A stretch of DNA of 64,000 bases from Megaustenia siamemsis (Eukaryota; Mollusca; Gastropoda; Stylommatophora; Ariophantidae), in the NCBI GenBank assembly GCA_032433765.1, contig JAVIAB010000025.1:33272115-33336114 (forward strand), read 5' to 3'. The number at the start of each line of letters is the position of its first letter. The first letter of the stretch is position 1. The notes under the pieces were generated by a model, which saw only the letters and a program-made list of their open reading frames with translations, had not been told where the DNA came from and ran no database searches. Of this stretch, positions 50,301 through 61,325 are shown piece after piece. The position numbers were made by a program, and so were the translations under genes.

Positions 50301-53300
50301 ATTGATATCAATATTCTTACAATAATAAACTAATGACAGAAAGTCTATTGATATCAATATTCTTACAATGATAAACTAATGGCAGAAAGTCTATTGATAT
50401 CAATATTCTTACAATGATATCTAATGACAGAAAGTCTATTGATATCAATATTCTTACAATGATAAACTAATGACAGAAAGTCTATTGATATCAATATTCT
50501 TACAATGATAAACTAATGACAGAAAGTCTATTGATATCAATATTCTTACAATGATAAACTAATGACAGAAAGTCTATTGATATCAATATTCTTACAATGA
50601 TAAACTAATGACAGAAAGTCTATTGATATCAATATTCTTACAATGATAAACTAATGACAGAAAGTCTATTGATATCAATATTCTTACAATGATAACTAAT
50701 GACAGAAAGTCTATTGATATCAATATTCTTACAATGATAACTAATGACAGAAAGTCTATTGATATCAATATTCTTACAATGATAACTAATGACAGAAAGT
50801 CTATTGATATCAATATTCTTACAATGATAAACTAATGACAGAAAGTCTATATATATTGATATCAATATTCTTACAATGATAAACTAATGACAGAAAGTCT
50901 ATTGATATCAATATTCTTACAATGATAACTAATGACAGAAAGTCTATTGATATCAATATTCTTACAATGATAACTAATGACAGAAAGTCTATTGATATCA
51001 ATATTCTTACAATGATAACTAATGACAGAAAGTCTATTGATATCAATATTCTTACAATGATAACTAATGAGAAAGTCTATTGACATCAATATTCTTACAA
51101 TGATAACTAATGACAGAAAGTCTATTGATATCAATATTCTTACAATGATAACTAATGACAGAAAGTCTATTGATATCAATATTCTTACAATGATAACTAA
51201 TGGCAGAAAGTCTACTGATATCAATATTCTTACAATGATAACTAATGGCAGAAAGTCTATTGATATCAATATTCTTACAATGATAACTAATGGCAGAATG
51301 TCTATTGATATCAATATTCTTACAATGATAACTAATGACAGAAAGTCTATTGATATCAATATTCTTACAATAATAAACTAATGACAGAAAGTCTATTGAT
51401 ATCAATATTCTTACAATAATAAACTAATGACAGAAAGTCTATTGATATCAATATTCTTACAATAATAAACTAATGACAGAAAGTCTATTGATATCAATAT
51501 TCTTATAATAATAAACTAATGACAGAAAGTCTATTGATATCAATATTCTTACAATAATAAACTAATGACAGAAAGTCTATTGATATCAATATTCTTACAA
51601 TAATAAACTAATGACAGAAAGTCTATTGATATCAATATTCTTACAATGATAACTAATGGCAGAAAGTCTATTGATATCAATATTCTTACAATGATAACTA
51701 ATGGCAGAAAGTCTATTGATATCAATATTCTTACAATAATAAACTAATGACAGAAAGTCTATTGATATCAATATTCTTACAATGATAAACTAATGACAGA
51801 AAGTCTATTGATATCAATATTCTTACAATGATAAACTAATGACAGAAAGTCTATTGATATCAATATTCTTACAATGATAACTAATGACAGAAAGTCTATT
51901 GATATCAATATTTTACAATGATAAACTAATGACAGAAAGTCTATTGATATCAATATTCTTACAATGATAAACTAATGACAGAAAGTCTATTGATATCAAT
52001 ATTCTTACAATGATAAACTAATGACAGAAAGTCTATTGATATCAATATTCTTACAATGATAAACTAATGACAGAAAGTCTATTGATATCAATATTATTAC
52101 AATGATAACTAATGACAGAAAGTCTATTGATATCAATATTCTTACAATGATAAACTAATGACAGAAAGCCTATTGATATCAATATTCTTACAATGATAAA
52201 CTAATGACAGAAAGTCTATTGATATCAATATATTTACAATGATAAACTAATGACAGAAAGTCTATTGATATCAATATTCTTACAATAATAAACTAATGAC
52301 AGAAAGTCTATTGATATCAATATTCTTACAATGATAAACTAATGACAGAAAGTCTATTGATATCAATATTCTTACAATGATAAACTAATGACAGAAAGTC
52401 TATTGATATCAATATTCTTACAATAATAAACTAATGACAGAAAGTCTATTGATATCAATATTCTTACAATGATAAACTAATGGCAGAAAGTCTATTGATA
52501 TCAATATTCTTACAATGATATCTAATGACAGAAAGTCTATTGATATCAATATTCTTACAATGATAAACTAATGACAGAAAGTCTATTGATATCAATATTC
52601 TTACAATGATAAACTAATGACAGAAAGCCTATTGATATCAATATTCTTACAATGATAAACTAATGACAGAAAGTCTATTGATATCAATATTCTTACAATG
52701 ATAAACTAATGACAGAAAGTCTATTGATATCAATATTCTTACAATGATAAACTAATGACAGAAAGTCTATTGATATCAATATTCTTACAATGATAACTAA
52801 TGACAGAAAGTCTATTGATATCAATATTCTTACAATGATAACTAATGACAGAAAGTCTATTGATATCAATATTCTTACAATGATAACTAATGACAGAAAG
52901 TCTATTGATATCAATATTCTTACAATGATAACTAATGACAGAAAGTCTATTGATATCAATATTCTTACAATGATAACTAATGACAGAAAGTCTATTGATA
53001 TCAATATTCTTACAATGATAAACTAATGACAGAAAGCCTATTGATATCAATATTCTTACAATGATAAACTAATGACAGAAAGTCTATTGATATCAATATT
53101 CTTACAATGATAAACTAATGACAGAAAGCCTATTGATATCAATATTCTTACAATGATAAACTAATGACAGAAAGTCTATTGATATCAATATTCTTACAAT
53201 GATAAACTAATGACAGAAAGTCTATTGATATCAATATTCTTACAATGATAAACTAATGGCAGAAAGTCTATTGATATCAATATTATTACAATGATAAACT

Positions 53301-56300
53301 AATGACAGAAAGTCTATTGATATCAATATTCTTACAATGATAAACTAATGACAGAAAGTCTATTGATATCAATATTCTTACAATGATAAACTAATGACAG
53401 AAAGTCTATTGATATCAATATTATTACAATGATAAACTAATGACAGAAAGTTTATTGATATCAATATTATTACAATGATAACTAATGACAGAAAGTCTAT
53501 TGATATCAATATTCTTACAATGATAAACTAATGACAGAAAGCCTATTGATATCAATATTCTTACAATGATAAACTAATGACAGAAAGTCTATTGATATCA
53601 ATATATTTACAATGATAAACTAATGACAGAAAGTCTATTGATATCAATATTCTTACAATAATAAACTAATGACAGAAAGTCTATTGATATCAATATTCTT
53701 ACAATGATAAACTAATGACAGAAAGTCTATTGATATCAATATTCTTACAATGATAAACTAATGACAGAAAGTCTATTGATATCAATATTCTTACAATAAT
53801 AAACTAATGACAGAAAGTCTATTGATATCAATATTCTTACAATGATAAACTAATGACAGAAAGTCTATTGATATCAATATTCTTACAATGATATCTAATG
53901 ACAGAAAGTCTATTGATATCAATATTCTTACAATGATAAACTAATGACAGAAAGTCTATTGATATCAATATTCTTACAATGATAAACTAATGACAGAAAG
54001 CCTATTGATATCAATATTCTTACAATGATAAACTAATGACAGAAAGTCTATTGATATCAATATTCTTACAATGATAAACTAATGACAGAAAGTCTATTGA
54101 TATCAATATTCTTACAATGATAACTAATGACAGAAAGTCTATTGATATCAATATTCTTACAATGATAACTAATGACAGAAAGTCTATTGATATCAATATT
54201 CTTACAATGATAACTAATGACAGAAAGTCTATTGATATCAATATTCTTACAATGATAACTAATGACAGAAAGTCTATTGATATCAATATTCTTACAATGA
54301 TAACTAATGACAGAAAGTCTATTGATATCAATATTCTTACAATGATAAACTAATGACAGAAAGCCTATTGATATCAATATTCTTACAATGATAAACTAAT
54401 GACAGAAAGTCTATTGATATCAATATTCTTACAATGATAAACTAATGACAGAAAGCCTATTGATATCAATATTCTTACAATGATAAACTAATGACAGAAA
54501 GTCTATTGATATCAATATTCTTACAATGATAAACTAATGACAGAAAGTCTATTGATATCAATATTCTTACAATAATAAACTAATGACAGAAAGTCTATTG
54601 ATATCAATATTCTTACAATGATAACTAATGGCAGAATGTCTATTGATATCAATATTCTTACAATGATAACTAATGACAGAAAGTCTATTGATATCAATAT
54701 TCTTACAATAATAAACTAATGACAGAAAGTCTATTGATATCAATATTCTTACAATAATAAACTAATGACAGAAAGTCTATTGATATCAATATTCTTACAA
54801 TAATAAACTAATGACAGAAAGTCTATTGATATCAATATTCTTATAATAATAAACTAATGACAGAAAGTCTATTGATATCAATATTCTTACAATAATAAAC
54901 TAATGACAGAAAGTCTATTGCTATCAATATTCTTACAATGATAACTAATGGCAGAAAGTCTATTGATATCAATATTCTTACAATGATAACTAATGGCAGA
55001 ATGTCTATTGATATCAATATTCTTACAATGATAACTAATGACAGAAAGTCTATTGATATCAATATTCTTACAATAATAAACTAATGACAGAAAGTCTATT
55101 GATATCAATATTCTTACAATAATAAACTAATGACAGAAAGTCTATTGATATCAATATTCTTACAATAATAAACTAATGACAGAAAGTCTATTGATATCAA
55201 TATTCTTATAATAATAAACTAATGACAGAAAGTCTATTGATATCAATATTCTTACAATAATAAACTAATGACAGAAAGTCTATTGATATCAATATTCTTA
55301 CAATGATAACTAATGGCAGAAAGTCTATTGATATCAATATTCTTACAATGATAACTAATGGCAGAAAGTCTATTGATATCAATATTCTTACAATAATAAA
55401 CTAATGACAGAAAGTCTATTGATATCAATATTCTTACAATGATAAACTAATGACAGAAAGTCTATTGATATCAATATTCTTACAATGATAAACTAATGAC
55501 AGAAAGTCTATTGATATCAATATTCTTACAATGATAAACTAATGACAGAAAGTCTATTGATATCAATATTCTTACAATGATAAACTAATGACAGAAAGTC
55601 TATTGATATCAATATTCTTACAATGATAAACTAATGACAGAAAGTCTATTGATATCAATATTCTTACAATGATAAACTAATGACAGAAAGTCTATTGATA
55701 TCAATATTATTACAATGATAAACTAATGACAGAAAGTCTATTGATATCAATATTATTACAATGATAACTAATGACAGAAAGTCTATTGATATCAATATTC
55801 TTACAATGATAAACTAATGACAGAAAGCCTATTGATATCAATATTCTTACAATGATAAACTAATGACAGAAAGTCTATTGATATCAATATATTTACAATG
55901 ATAAACTAATGACAGAAAGTCTATTGATATCAATATTCTTACAATAATAAACTAATGACAGAAAGTCTATTGATATCAATATTCTTACAATGATAAACTA
56001 ATGACAGAAAGTCTATTGATATCAATATTCTTACAATGATAAACTAATGACAGAAAGTCTATTGATATCAATATTCTTACAATAATAAACTAATGACAGA
56101 AAGTCTATTGATATCAATATTCTTACAATGATAAACTAATGACAGAAAGTCTATTGATATCAATATTCTTACAATGATATCTAATGACAGAAAGTCTATT
56201 GATATCAATATTCTTACAATGATAAACTAATGACAGAAAGTCTATTGATATCAATATTCTTACAATGATAAACTAATGACAGAAAGCCTATTGATATCAA

Positions 56301-57326
56301 TATTCTTACAATGATAAACTAATGACAGAAAGTCTATTGATATCAATATTCTTACAATGATAAACTAATGACAGAAAGTCTATTGATATCAATATTCTTA
56401 CAATGATAAACTAATGACAGAAAGTCTATTGATATCAATATTCTTACAATGATAACTAATGACAGAAAGTCTATTGATATCAATATTCTTACAATGATAA
56501 CTAATGACAGAAAGTCTATTGATATCAATATTCTTACAATGATAACTAATGACAGAAGGTCTATTGATATCAATATTCTTACAATGATAACTAATGACAG
56601 AAAGTCTATTGATATCAATATTCTTACAATGATAAACTAATGACAGAAAGCCTATTGATATCAATATTCTTACAATGATAAACTAATGACAGAAAGTCTA
56701 TTGATATCAATATTCTTACAATGATAAACTAATGACAGAAAGCCTATTGATATCAATATTCTTACAATGATAAACTAATGACAGAAAGTCTATTGATATC
56801 AATATTCTTACAATGATAAACTAATGACAGAAAGTCTATTGATATCAATATTCTTACAATGATAAACTAATGACAGAAAGTCTATTGATATCAATATTCT
56901 TACAATGATAACTAATGACAGAAAGTCTATTGATATCAATATTCTTACAATGATAACTAATGACAGAAAGTCTATTGATATCAATATTCTTACAATGATA
57001 ACTAATGACAGAAAGTCTATTGATATCAATATTCTTACAATGATAACTAATGACAGAAAGTCTATTGATATCAATATTCTTACAATGATAACTAATGACA
57101 GAAAGTCTATTGATATCAATATTCTTACAATGATAAACTAATGACAGAAAGCCTATTGATATCAATATTATTACAATGATAAACTAATGACAGAAAGTCT
57201 ATTGATATCAATATTCTTACAATGATAAACTAATGACAGAAAGTCTATTGATATCAATATTCTTACAATGATAAACTAATGACAGAAAGTCTATTGATAT
57301 CAATATTCTTACAATGATAAACTAAT
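17388..57326. repeat. ~40-kb intronic 45/46-bp AT-rich satellite with higher-order structure
   Basis: About 870 head-to-tail monomers. The unit contains CTATTGATATCAATATTCTT, ACAATGATAAACTAATGACA and GAAAGT; one A in the GATAAACT run gives 46 bp, its loss (GATAACT) gives 45 bp. GC is about 24%. Each monomer has a perfect 14-bp palindrome TATTGATATCAATA. Recurrent variants are AATAATAAAC, GGCAGAA, ATTATTAC, TATTTACA, ATTTTACA, GATATCTAATG and a GTCTATATATATTG spacer. They occur in a fixed order, giving a higher-order repeat of about 2.1-2.3 kb (range 1.3-3.4 kb), roughly 18-23 times. Runs of 45-mers are open in several frames on both strands (up to 208 residues), an arithmetic effect, not genes. 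No transposon or unrelated spacer interrupts the array. Confidence 0.98.
19440..21030. repeat. recently duplicated satellite block (partner near 24105-25650)
   Basis: Rare monomer variants recur with constant offset: TCTCACAATG at 19504 and 24169, GGCAGAATGTC near 19750 and 24415 (offset 4665), then CTTGCAATG near 20600 and 25219 and TATTTACA at 20643 and 25262 (offset 4619, one monomer fewer). This is a block of at least 1.5 kb copied within the array with a single monomer loss. It shows amplification in multi-kilobase segments and not only monomer by monomer. Confidence 0.8.
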
Positions 57327-57352
57327 ACATAAAATAGTTGTTTTTAGAATAC

Positions 57353-57476
57353 CTGTATGGCCAATGGAATGCTGCGTACACGTATACCAAGTGAAAATTC
57401 ATTTGTGACATGGTAGACATCGACAAGGAACTGTATATAATCATTCACCGTTACTTTCTGTGTCCATTTATTGGTT
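57353..57476 (-). CDS. internal exon (second visible) of the unrecognised gene
   Basis: The acceptor is GGTTATTTACTTGCCAG|A (AG at 57477-57478) and the donor is CATACAG|GTATTC (57351-57352). The 124-bp exon opens with one base that completes the AA left by exon 60382-60471 (AAA, Lys) and closes in phase 0, matching exon 16940-17062 across the 40-kb intron. It encodes TNKWTQKVTVNDYIQFLVDV, then YHVTNEFSLGIRVRSIPLAI and Q. The donor is only about 26 bp from the first satellite monomer, so almost the entire intron is satellite from its start. I do not recognise the family. Confidence 0.85.
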
Positions 57477-57715
57477 CTGGCAAGTAAATAACCGATTCTC
57501 ATTATGAACCATTTTTAAAAGCCATCTGACAAGAGGTCAACATAGTAATCATCTTTTTATACATCTTTCAAACTTTATGATGAAGAAAGTACGTTAATAG
57601 TGATGGGAAGAACTGTATACAGAGCTTGTAGCAGGTCTGATTGTAGCAGTGATTATAAGGTGTATGACAAACGGGGAGTGGGTAGGGTAGAAGTCAGGAG
57701 GAAAGTGAGAAGTAA
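57477..57715. other. intron sequence without recognisable feature
   Basis: Intron upstream (in gene order) of exon 57353-57476. Composition is mixed and no repeat or exon is visible before the small minisatellite at 57716. Confidence 0.4.
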
Positions 57716-57890
57716 CTAAAATAGAAACATTGAGTCCATGGGGAAGGTGATAAAAAGTAAAGAATATAGAAACATCGAGTCTCACGGGGAAGGTGATAAA
57801 AAGTAAAGAATATAGAAATATCGAGTCTCACGGGGAAGGTGATAAGAAGTAAAGAATATAGAAACATTGAGTCCACAGGGAAAGTAAGAC
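57716..57890. repeat. 45-46-bp minisatellite, about 4 copies
   Basis: Units contain ATAGAAACATTGAGTCCATG or ATCGAGTCTCACGGGGAAGG, then TGATAAAAAGTAAAGAAT. Successive ATAGAAA starts are 45 and 46 bp apart (57721, 57766, 57812). It is unrelated in sequence to the giant satellite despite the near-identical period. Confidence 0.9.
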
Positions 57891-58117
57891 ACAATTAGGA
57901 GTGGGGCAGAAATGTAAAGCGGTGTATGATCGGTTGGAAGGAAGGAAGTTAGGAAAAACGATAAGTTAGAAGGTCAGTCTAGATGGGACCTGTACTCAAT
58001 GCGGACGGTTGTTTTGGCGAACCGGTACCGTAAGTGGTAACCAGGTTGGTTACACGAAACAGTGTTGTTATTCAGTTTGTGTTTGACAGTTGAGAGGAAC
58101 GGACCTTGCACATTGAT

Positions 58118-58636
58118 CAATGTTAGTAAACTTGTGTTACCATTATAGATACAAACAGTTGTAGTTGTGAAGCTCATAAGCAAAGGACAATTTATGTGAT
58201 AATGAGCGAGATAGTTCTAGCATATTAATGCTCAGTAAAATTGTGTGCCATTGTAGACACAAATAGTTGTAGTTGTGAAACTCATAAGTAAAGGACAATT
58301 TATGTGATAGTGAACGAGATCGCTATCGCATATTTAATGCTCAGTAAACTGGTGTTACCAGTATAGAGGAAAATAGAGGTAGTTGTGAAACTCATAAGCA
58401 AAGGACAACTTAGGTGATAATGAGCGAGACAGCTCTTGCATATTTAATGCTCAGTAAAATTGTGTGCCATTATAGACACAAATAGATGTAGTTGTGAAAT
58501 TCATAAGCAATGGACAATTTATGTGATAGTGAGCGAGTTAGCTTCAGCCTAATAATGCTCAGTGAACTTGTGTCACCAATATAGACACAAACAGATGTAG
58601 TTGTGAAACTCATAAGCCAAGACCAGTTGCTGCTAG
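58118..58636. repeat. ~109-bp tandem repeat, about 5 copies
   Basis: The GTAGTTGTGA block recurs at 58161, 58269, 58379, 58488 and 58597, giving spacings of 108, 110, 109 and 109 bp. Each unit also carries AACTCATAAGCAAAGGACAA, GATAATGAGCGAGA and AATGCTCAGTAAA-type blocks. Units differ at many positions, so the array is old. It lies in the intron between exons 60382-60471 and 57353-57476. Confidence 0.92.
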
Positions 58637-59718
58637 CGAGCGGGAGATCTCACGTAGTGTTTTTGAGAGAGTCAGACTGAGTGGAGCCGGCTCCAACAGA
58701 AGGTCACAGAGCAGCATGGTGGCCTGAAGGGATTACTGTAACCCTGCTCCGTGTCATGATGAAGCCGTCCAGTGTGTTGATGTAACTACAAGCCGGTGCT
58801 GGAGGGTATGAATTATGGAGGGGCAGGGGTACCGATGAAGCCCTTAGTGAAAAGTCAAGACACGTTGGCGTAGGGTGTGCGGTTGGACATAGCCGACCAC
58901 GTGAAGGGGTCACATCGACATTAGCGCAGGAAAACGAGGTGAGTGTATGTATTACGCCTCATAGTTAACAGTAATGTGAGAAGTGTAACAGAAAAACATA
59001 CTGATGATGGATGTGTACAATGTTATGCCAAGGGTAATGTTCCATAAACCTTGATTGTGTGCTTTTAAACGGTATTCCATTGACTATTTAATCAATACAG
59101 TATGTATATGTCTGTGCCTAACGAAGAACGAAAGCTGGGTGGGCCACCAAGCACGGGCCCGTCCAAGTCGTGATGATCTTATTAAGAAAACAGTGCAAAG
59201 TACAGTATTACACGATCACGACGGACAAGTGTGTGTTCGGGCCGCCAGGGAGTCCCAGCAGTAGTCAAGCCTAACGCTGAACTGATGTGTGTCAGTACAT
59301 GAAGGTGTCAACAAGAAAGGGGATACAGGGCAGTGCGAGACAATTGCAGTGTCAAGGCAAATCAAGCATCAAGATCTGTCACCGTCGATTCATTGACTTA
59401 GGGCAAGACGACATGAAGAAGGGAGGAAATAACGGGTGTATGATAATTAGAAGAGGAACTATCAAATGGGTGTTTTAGTTCTTCAGCCTCGATGCTATGG
59501 GAGGGGGCGCCCTGCTTGGATCATGACTTCCAGACCTCAGCCTCATACTGCAATTCTGTGCCTCAAAGGTCACAAAAAGTCCTAATGGAATATATTATCA
59601 GGCTATATATGGCCTCTGGCATCTTGACAGATGGTTGGTAGCAAGCAATTATGATAAGTCAGTAGTTTGGTAAAGCATTAGTGTCTCATACTGGGTACTG
59701 CTTTACTGAACATCTTTT
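58637..59718. other. unassigned intron segment, GC-richer than surroundings
   Basis: About 1 kb with higher GC and several short open frames (for example 59055-59264), none with splice borders or a family signature that I recognise. It could be the non-coding part of a transposon, since its composition differs from the AT-rich intron, but I found no terminal repeats. An ATTATCAGGCTATATATGG motif near 59593 resembles the 13-bp repeat at 60181-60235. Confidence 0.4.
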
Positions 59719-60180
59719 CTAGTGGCTGAATTTGCCAATCCTAGACAGACAGATCCATCCACAGAACGAGCAAGGTGTACCCGCGGTACCCGGCCTTGTC
59801 TCCTTTCTCTTACGCCTTTTGTCTTCTGAATTTGACATCAGCACTGTCTCAAAAGTAGCTGTGCCATTTTTTATGTTTGCTCTCCATGTGCTACATTCCG
59901 GAACCACATTTTCCCAGTTCCTTTCACTTATAGAAAATTCCCTCAAGGAAGCCCTGCAAATATCCTTATATCTCAGCACTGGTCTGCCCTTTGGTCTCTT
60001 TCCGTCCTTAAGTTCGCCATACAATATTTGTTTGGGAATACGATTGTTTGCCATTCTTCTTACATGGTCCAACCACCTTAGTCTACGAATCCTAAGTGTT
60101 GCCATGATCGATGGGAGTTTGGCTAGTTGCAAGACATTAGAGTTAGTTACTTTGTCCTGCCATTTGATGTTCATAATCTT
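59719..60180 (-). mobile_element. 5'-truncated LINE 3' end, family L3, with C-terminal Cys/His motif
   Basis: The minus strand encodes about 151 residues open to the end: NIKWQDKVTN, LRRLRWLDHVRRM-like block, NRIPKQILYGELKDGKRPKG, then RPVLRYKDICRASLREF and a final CSFCGWICLSRIGKFSH. The C-x2-C-x3-C ... H arrangement is the zinc-knuckle-like terminus seen in several invertebrate LINE ORFs. It is related to 60740-61325 (same block order) but clearly diverged from it. It is 5' truncated near 60180. The frame is uninterrupted, so this is a relatively young insertion. Confidence 0.85.
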
Positions 60181-60235
60181 GCTATATCATTAGGCTATAT
60201 CATCAGGCTATATTATCAGACTATATTATCAGGCT
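60181..60235. repeat. 13-bp microsatellite-like repeat, 4 copies
   Basis: GGCTATATCATCA-type units with single-base changes (GGCTATATTATCA, GACTATATTATCA) follow each other directly at the 5' border of the L3 LINE copy. A similar sequence (ATTATCAGGCTATAT) lies at 59593-59607 beyond the LINE's 3' side, so the LINE may have inserted into, or next to, this simple repeat. Confidence 0.75.
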
Positions 60236-60381
60236 AGAGTAATCTAGGATAAGAGATGCTTAAAACATACCTCAAAGTTTTTTAAAAGTTAATTCAGTTG
60301 AGTATGCGCGCACGCTTGTATGTGTGCCTGCATGCATGTTTGTGTGGCAAAAACTGTTTTAACGATAGTCATTTTACTTAC

Positions 60382-60471
60382 TTGTTCAGAAAGTCGTGAA
60401 GATGTTCAACTAGGTCAATGGAAGTGATTTCTGGGATATACTCATCCATCGGAAATTTGAAATAATCTTGA
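60382..60471 (-). CDS. internal exon (first visible) of the unrecognised gene
   Basis: On the minus strand the acceptor is CTTCATGAAAATAG|T (AG at 60472-60473) and the donor is CTGAACAA|GTAAGT (60380-60381), the latter near-perfect. The 90-bp exon enters with the last base of a codon and leaves two bases (AA) that join A of exon 57353-57476. It encodes QDYFKFPMDEYIPEITSIDL followed by VEHLHDFLN. The acceptor tract is weaker than in the other exons, so the right border is the least certain. Upstream exons lie right of the window or were not recognised. Confidence 0.72.
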
Positions 60472-60632
60472 CTATTTTCATGAAGGAAAAAATACAAAGG
60501 AGAGAAATAAATTCAATGATACAAACAATAAGGTAAATAAATTGTTTGAAAAAGTTAAAAGCTGACTTGATGAAGGTAAAAAGAATTACTTCAATAACGG
60601 GAGAAAAAAAAAATAACCTAAAGTATTTACTA

Positions 60633-60690
60633 TATACTAGTCTGACATAGCAGGAGTGGTCCCTACAACTGAGATCTGCCTGCCATCATT
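60633..60690. repeat. 58-bp direct repeat, copy 1 (copy 2 at 61536-61593)
   Basis: TATACTAGTCTGACATAGCA onward, 58 bp with two mismatches to 61536-61593. The pair brackets the LINE at 60740-61325 and about 200 bp more. It is too long for a normal LINE target duplication. It may be the 3' end of another dispersed element present twice, or a local duplication. Confidence 0.85.
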
Positions 60691-60739
60691 ATATATGGCC
60701 CTTTTCGTCTTATCAGACGGTCCAGTGGAGGCTATTGTG

Positions 60740-61325
60740 TATTTTTTTTAGGTTTTGCTTTTGTCGAACAGCTTCTCTCGTGGCTAATTCTATCAATGTT
60801 TGACAAACACAGTGGTTCACAGAATGAACAAGTCAGTCCACAGGGTTTTCCATCCTTTTTCATGAGTCTTTTCTCTTCTACGTTTTGCCTTAGCACAGTC
60901 TCAAATGATGTTATACTGTTCCATATACATGCTCTCCATGATGTGTGATCACTTGCCAGATGTAACCAGTTATATTCACATATGGAGATGTCATTCAGAG
61001 ACGATTTACAAATATCTCTATATCGTAGTTTAGGTCTGCCGATTTGTCTTTTTCCGTGTATTAGTTCACCATATAGTATTTGCATGGGGATGCGCTTTTC
61101 TTCCATTTGCTGGACGTTCCCCAGCCATCTTAGTCTTCGACATCTGAGCATCGACATGATTGTTGGGGTCTTAGCACGTTGCAGGACAGTTAAGTTGGTT
61201 ATTTTGTCCTGCCATTTGATGTGCACTATTCTGCGGAGACATCGCATGTGGAAGACATTTAGTCTTTTTTTCTGGTTTAAGTATGTTGTCCAGGTTTCAG
61301 ATCCATATAATTGTGTGCTAAGCAC
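60740..61325 (-). mobile_element. 5'-truncated LINE 3' end, family L3 (second copy)
   Basis: The minus strand has 197 open residues: LSTQLYGSETWTTYLNQKKR, FHMRCLRRIVHIKWQDKITN, RRLRWLGNVQQM, RIPMQILYGELIHGKRQIG, RPKLRYRDICKSSLNDI and the terminal CSFCEPLCLSNIDRISHERS. The order and spacing match 59719-60180, with an additional N-terminal 35 codons. The frame is intact through the fragment. The RT domain itself is absent, so it is not autonomous. Confidence 0.87.

Noticed and set aside
17342..57165. More than eighty open frames encoding repeats such as SIDINILTMITNDRK or LSLVIIVRILISIDF on both strands
   Set aside because: They exist because the 45-bp unit is divisible by three; they end wherever a 46-mer occurs, occur in overlapping frames on both strands, and have no codon or splice signal of a gene.
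17388..57326. CRISPR array
   Set aside because: Units abut without unique spacers; variation is by point changes; the surroundings are eukaryotic.
17388..57326. Functional centromere
   Set aside because: Higher-order satellite structure invites this idea, but the array is 40 kb, bounded by phase-matched exons of one gene, and nothing here shows kinetochore binding.
57716..57890. Common origin of this 45-46-bp repeat with the giant 45/46-bp satellite
   Set aside because: The periods agree but the sequences do not align in either orientation.
57594..57894. Two short open frames on the minus strand with repeated FYHLP/ITFP motifs
   Set aside because: They lie over the 45-46-bp minisatellite and reflect its period.
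58637..59500. LTR of a retrotransposon
   Set aside because: Composition suggests foreign sequence, but I found no terminal repeats, primer-binding site or gag/pol coding remnants.
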